From contig CANRHW010000064.1 of NCBI GenBank assembly GCA_947630525.1, positions 1 through 8,353 of the forward strand: 8,353 bases of DNA, in the 5' to 3' direction. A model generated the notes under the pieces. That model saw only the letters and a list, made by a program, of their open reading frames with translations. It was not told the origin of the DNA and did not search any database. Below, in pieces: positions 4,814-8,353 of this stretch. A program made the position numbers and the translations under genes. The DNA is from an uncultured Clostridia bacterium (GTDB taxonomy: Bacteria; Bacillota; Clostridia; UMGS1883). Numbering within the stretch: position 1 is the first letter of the stretch; the number at the start of each line of letters is the position of its first letter.

Positions 4814-5893
4814 ATGTCTAAAGGAAGCACAAAAAAGACAAACATTTTCTATACGGTGTTTATCGACGGGTTGAGCGGAATGGCCCTGGGCCTGTTTGCC
4901 ACCCTGATAGTGGGCACCATTTTTGCCCAGCTGGCCGAAGTAATTCCCGGCCGGGCCGGCAGCCTTTTGCTGGTGGTAGGCAAAACGGCCCAACTGCTGA
5001 CAGGCGCGGGCATCGGCTGCGGCACGGCAATGAAGCTCAAACAGACCGCCCCGCTGGTCACCATAAGCGCCGCCCTCTGCGGCCTTGTGGGCGCTTATGC
5101 CAAGGCCATTCTGGCGGGAACCTTTTTTGCCAACGGGGCTTTTGCGGTGACGCCTCCGGGCGAACCCCTGGGGGCCTTTATCGGCGCACTGGCGGCCATA
5201 GGCGTGGGCCGGCTCGTCAGCGGACGGACGGGCGTCGATATCCTCCTTACCCCGGTGTGCTGCACGGTCATCGGCAGCGCGGCGGGACTTTTGGTGGGGC
5301 CGTACATTTCCACCTTTATGGGCTGGCTGGGCCAGCTGGTCAACTGGGGCACCGAGCAGCAGCCCTTTATTATGGGGATTATCGTGTCGGTGCTCATGGG
5401 AATTTTCCTGACCCTGCCCATAAGCTCGGCGGCCATCGGCGTTTCTCTCGGACTCAGCGGGCTCGCGGCCGGGGCGGCCACGGTGGGCTGCTGCGCCAAC
5501 ATGATAGGCTTTGCGGTGGCAAGCTACCGTGAAAACAAGGTGGGCGGCCTTATCGCCCAGGGCGTGGGCACCAGTATGCTCCAGATACCTAACATCATTC
5601 GCCGCCCCGTAATATGGCTGCCGGCCATTGTCAGCAGCGCGGCGCTCGGCCCGGTATCGACCATGCTGTTCCACATGGAGTCCAACGCCGTTGGCAGCGG
5701 CATGGGCACCGCGGGTCTCGTGGGCCCCATAATGACCTATACTACCATGGCCCCCAACGGCAATCCGGGCACGGTGCTTGGCGTAGTGCTCGTAATGTAC
5801 TTTGTGCTGCCGGCGATAATAAGCCTGGCGGTCAGCGAGGGTATGCGCAAGGCCGGCTGGATACGCCCCGGCGATATGAAGCTCGACATATGA
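4814..5893 (+). CDS. PfoR / PTS_EIIC_2-family polytopic membrane protein
   Basis: Integral membrane protein of the family annotated either as PTS_EIIC_2 or as PfoR (putative toxin regulator, after Clostridium perfringens). Real function in this family is unsettled: transport is suggested by the EIIC-like fold, regulation by the old perfringolysin literature. The 359-residue protein is almost wholly hydrophobic with roughly nine or ten likely membrane segments. Recognisable family stretches are VFIDGLSGMALGLFATLIVGT near the start, GVDILLTPVC in the middle, TLPISSAAIG and GCCANMIGFAV later, and GPIMTYTTM followed by GNPGTV near the end. No phosphorylatable EIIA or EIIB domain is present in the protein or nearby. 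The start has AAGGAGG 7 nt upstream. Its TGA overlaps the ATG of the next gene by 4 nt, so the two are probably translated together. Confidence 0.85.
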   Translation: MSKGSTKKTNIFYTVFIDGLSGMALGLFATLIVGTIFAQLAEVIPGRAGSLLLVVGKTAQLLTGAGIGCGTAMKLKQTAPLVTISAALCGLVGAYAKAILAGTFFANGAFAVTPPGEPLGAFIGALAAIGVGRLVSGRTGVDILLTPVCCTVIGSAAGLLVGPYISTFMGWLGQLVNWGTEQQPFIMGIIVSVLMGIFLTLPISSAAIGVSLGLSGLAAGAATVGCCANMIGFAVASYRENKVGGLIAQGVGTSMLQIPNIIRRPVIWLPAIVSSAALGPVSTMLFHMESNAVGSGMGTAGLVGPIMTYTTMAPNGNPGTVLGVVLVMYFVLPAIISLAVSEGMRKAGWIRPGDMKLDI

Positions 5894-6840
5894 ATATCGG
5901 CGGCATAGAGTTAAAAAACAACGTAATCCTCGCGCCCATGGCGGGAGTGGCCGACCTGGCCTTTCGCATTATCTGCCACAAAATGGGGGCCGGTCTCTCG
6001 TATACCGAAATGGTCAGCGCCAAGGCCCTTGGCTTTGAGAATAAAAAGACCTTTCGCCTGATGGAGACCGGGGATTTGCCAACGGCGGTGCAGCTCTTCG
6101 GCAGCGAGCCGGAGACCGTCGCGGCGGCGGTGCCCCAGGCTGAAAAAATGGGGCTTTTCGTGGATATAAACATGGGCTGCCCCGCCCCCAAAATAACCGG
6201 GAACGGCGAGGGCAGCGCCCTGATGCGTGACCTTGGGCTGGCGGGCGAAATAATCGCGGCGGCCGTCGGTGCGGCGTCACGCCCGGTGACCGTAAAAATG
6301 CGGGCCGGGTGGGACATGGAACATATCAACGCCCCCGAGCTTGCGGAAATAGCCCAGAAAAACGGGGCCGCCGCCGTTACCGTCCACGGCAGGACAAGGT
6401 CGCAGTTTTACTCCGGCAGTTCGGATCGGGACGTGATAAAGGCGGTGCGCGAACGGGTGACCATTCCGCTTATCGCAAACGGCGACGTATTCTCCGCCGC
6501 CGACACCCTGTCTCTTATGGAGGAGACCGGGGCCGACGGGGTGATGATAGGCCGCGGCAGTCAGGGCCAGCCCTGGATATTTGCCGCAGTGGCCGCCGCC
6601 CTTAGCGGCGAACCGCAGCCCGCCCTGACGCAAAGGGAAAAAATGGATATCGCGCTGGAGCATATCGGCCTTATCGTCCGCTTCAAGGGCGAACGCACCG
6701 GCATTTTGGAGGCCCGCAAGCACGCGGCCTGGTACATCAGGGGCGTAAAAGGGGCCGCGGCCCTGCGCGACGAGATAAACCACGCCGACACTCTTGAAAA
6801 AATGCGGGAAATATTAAAAAAAGCTATTGACGAAGATTGA
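5890..6840 (+). CDS. tRNA-dihydrouridine synthase (DusB-like)
   Basis: FMN enzyme that reduces uridines in the D-loop of tRNA to dihydrouridine with NAD(P)H. It has 316 residues. The N-terminal TIM barrel shows LAPMAGV at 14-20 (FMN site), VQLFGS at 67-72, the active-site DINMGCPAPK at 92-101 with catalytic Cys97, VKMRAGW at 135-141, VHGRTR at 165-170, IANGDV at 195-200 and MIGRGSQGQPWIF at about 219-231. A helical tRNA-binding domain follows from about 245. The ATG lies in ATGA, overlapping the stop of the PfoR-family gene, and lacks a strong ribosome site of its own, which points to translational coupling. The last codons contain the -35 box of the guaB promoter. Family is certain; the exact Dus subgroup is inferred from Firmicute practice. 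Confidence 0.95.
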   Translation: MNIGGIELKNNVILAPMAGVADLAFRIICHKMGAGLSYTEMVSAKALGFENKKTFRLMETGDLPTAVQLFGSEPETVAAAVPQAEKMGLFVDINMGCPAPKITGNGEGSALMRDLGLAGEIIAAAVGAASRPVTVKMRAGWDMEHINAPELAEIAQKNGAAAVTVHGRTRSQFYSGSSDRDVIKAVRERVTIPLIANGDVFSAADTLSLMEETGADGVMIGRGSQGQPWIFAAVAAALSGEPQPALTQREKMDIALEHIGLIVRFKGERTGILEARKHAAWYIRGVKGAAALRDEINHADTLEKMREILKKAIDED

Positions 6841-6855
6841 CGTTTTTGGTATAAT
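6827..6855 (+). promoter_or_regulatory. guaB promoter, -35 box inside the dus gene
   Basis: TTGACG (6827-6832) and TATAAT (6850-6855) are 17 nt apart, and TGG directly before the -10 makes it extended. This is the best promoter in the window by match to consensus. The -35 box lies within the final codons of dus. The leader is only about 38 nt, too short for a purine riboswitch. Confidence 0.85.
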
Positions 6856-6899
6856 GAATAAAAACATCAAAATATAAAATGAGGAAAGGACGTAAGAGC

Positions 6900-8353
6900 A
6901 TGGACGACAAAATTTTGTATGAAGGCCTCACCTATGACGATGTACTGCTTATACCTCAAAAGTCCGACGTTTACGGCAATGTTGACCTGACCACACGGCT
7001 CACCAAAAAGATGCGGCTCAACGTGCCGCTCATGAGCGCGGCTATGGACACGGTTACGGAATCCGCTCTTGCCATTGCCATGGCACGGGAGGGCGGTATC
7101 GGCATCATTCACAAAAACATGCCTATCGAGGCTCAGGCCATCGAGGTGGACAAGGTCAAGCGTAGCGAGCACGGAGTTATCGTCGATCCGTTTTTCCTTT
7201 CCCCCGAAAATACCTTGGCCGAGGCGGACGCTCTCTGCGCCCGTTACAAGATAAGCGGCGTGCCCATTACCGAAAACGGCAAGCTCGTCGGCATACTCAC
7301 CAACCGCGATTTGCGGTTCGAGACGGATTTTACCAAAAAGATAAAATACGTCATGACCAAGGACAACCTTATCACCGCCCCCGAGGGCACCACTCTTGAC
7401 GACGCTCAGCAGATACTGCGCCGCCACAAGATAGAAAAGCTGCCCATAGTGGACAAGGACGGCATATTAAAGGGACTTATAACCATAAAGGACATAAAAA
7501 AGGCCGTGCGCTATCCCAACAGCGCCCGTGACGAGAGCGGCCGCCTGCTGGCCGGCGCGGCCATAGGAATTACCGACGACATTCTGGATAGGGTACGCGC
7601 CCTTATCGACGCCAAGGTGGACGTGCTGGTGCTGGACAGCGCCCACGGCCACAGCATGAATATACTCAACGCCATTGACAAGGTCAAGGCGGCCTTCCCG
7701 GACGTACAGCTCATCGCCGGCAATATTGCCACCGCCGAGGCGGCCAAGGACCTTATCGAGCACGGCGTTGACGCGGTCAAGGTGGGCATAGGCCCCGGCT
7801 CCATCTGCACCACGCGGGTCGTGGCGGGTATAGGCGTGCCCCAGATAACCGCCGTTATGAATGCCTACAGCGTGGCAAAGGACTATGATATCCCCGTTAT
7901 TGCCGACGGCGGCATCAAGTACAGCGGAGATTTGCCAAAGGCCATTGCCGCCGGCGCGGACGTGGTAATGCTGGGCTCGCTGCTGGCCGGCTGTGAAGAA
8001 AGCCCCGGCAGCACCGAGATATATCAGGGCCGTCAGTTCAAGGTATACCGCGGCATGGGCAGCATAGCCGCCATGGAGAGCGGCAGCAAGGACCGGTATT
8101 TCCAGACCGGCAGCCGCAAGCTCGTGCCCGAGGGCGTAGAGGGCCGCGTGCCATACAAGGGACATCTGAGCGACACCGTGTTCCAGCTTTTGGGCGGCCT
8201 CAGGAGCGGCATGGGCTACTGCGGCACCGCCACCATTCAGGAGCTTAAAGAAAGGGGACGCTTTGTCCGCATTACCGGCGCGGGGCTAAAGGAGAGCCAC
8301 CCCCACGACGTACATATCACCAAAGAGGCGCCCAATTACAGCGCGAACGTATA
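6900..8353 (+). CDS. guaB: Inosine-5'-monophosphate dehydrogenase (3' end cut by window)
   Basis: Oxidises IMP to XMP with NAD+, the committed step of guanine nucleotide synthesis. 484 residues are visible before the window ends mid-codon (TA-); usual length is about 488, so it is nearly complete. The barrel begins with LTYDDVLLIP at 10-19 and SAAMDTVTE at 46-54. Two CBS domains occupy about 93-205 (first with GVPITENGKLVGILTNRDLR, second with LPIVDKDGILKGLITIKDI), which sense adenine and guanine nucleotides in other bacteria. The NAD-site aspartate lies in VLDSAHG (Asp246), the catalytic loop GIGPGSICTTR has Cys303, and the flap includes YRGMGSIAAM and GRVPYKG. An in-frame ATG seven codons upstream (6879) overlaps the AGGAAAGGA ribosome site, so 6900 is preferred. 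Confidence 0.97.
   Translation, partial: MDDKILYEGLTYDDVLLIPQKSDVYGNVDLTTRLTKKMRLNVPLMSAAMDTVTESALAIAMAREGGIGIIHKNMPIEAQAIEVDKVKRSEHGVIVDPFFLSPENTLAEADALCARYKISGVPITENGKLVGILTNRDLRFETDFTKKIKYVMTKDNLITAPEGTTLDDAQQILRRHKIEKLPIVDKDGILKGLITIKDIKKAVRYPNSARDESGRLLAGAAIGITDDILDRVRALIDAKVDVLVLDSAHGHSMNILNAIDKVKAAFPDVQLIAGNIATAEAAKDLIEHGVDAVKVGIGPGSICTTRVVAGIGVPQITAVMNAYSVAKDYDIPVIADGGIKYSGDLPKAIAAGADVVMLGSLLAGCEESPGSTEIYQGRQFKVYRGMGSIAAMESGSKDRYFQTGSRKLVPEGVEGRVPYKGHLSDTVFQLLGGLRSGMGYCGTATIQELKERGRFVRITGAGLKESHPHDVHITKEAPNYSANV

Noticed and set aside
4796..5674. 292-codon open frame on the minus strand opposite the PfoR-family gene
   Set aside because: Translation is a low-complexity mix rich in Ala, Gly, His and Arg, typical of an antisense shadow, while the plus strand has a recognised membrane protein with a good ribosome site.
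6856..6899. Purine riboswitch in the guaB leader
   Set aside because: The leader after the predicted start is about 38 nt, too short for a purine aptamer, and shows no paired stems.

Overview
The window looks like a chromosomal segment of an anaerobic Firmicute, probably a gut-type member of the Clostridia. The grounds are strong AGGAGG-type ribosome sites, A/T-rich sigma-A-like promoters between moderately GC-rich genes, a clostridial 2[4Fe-4S] ferredoxin, a PfoR/PTS_EIIC_2-family membrane protein, and a trmN6-rsmI neighbourhood like the yabB-rsmI region of Bacillus. Species cannot be decided from the sequence alone. Everything recognisable is housekeeping or transport. I see no phage, transposase, CRISPR or defence gene.

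Layout. Positions 27-2476 (minus strand) carry a polar amino-acid ABC importer in the order lipoprotein binding protein, permease, ATPase, driven by a near-consensus promoter at 2513-2541. Positions 2569-4180 (minus) hold two RNA-modification genes, trmN6 then rsmI. Positions 4193-4475 contain no gene but a dense row of five long, perfectly paired hairpins. Positions 4476-4646 (minus) encode a 56-residue ferredoxin. Positions 4647-4813 are a divergent promoter region. On the plus strand follow a PfoR-family membrane protein (4814-5893), a tRNA-dihydrouridine synthase whose start overlaps the PfoR stop as ATGA (5890-6840), and guaB (IMP dehydrogenase), which starts at 6900 and runs off the window end with almost its whole length visible.

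How the parts relate. The ABC genes form one uptake system, with a palindrome-rich spacer that may hold the binding protein at higher expression than the membrane and ATPase subunits. TrmN6 and RsmI methylate tRNA and 16S rRNA, and the Dus enzyme reduces tRNA uridines, so three of the eight genes are translation-RNA modifiers. guaB has its own strong promoter, whose -35 box lies inside the end of the dus gene.

The least explained element is the hairpin array at 4251-4455. I found no convincing evidence for a wholly new multi-gene system. The array, the PfoR-Dus coupling and an extra cysteine in the ferredoxin are the points most worth a second look.
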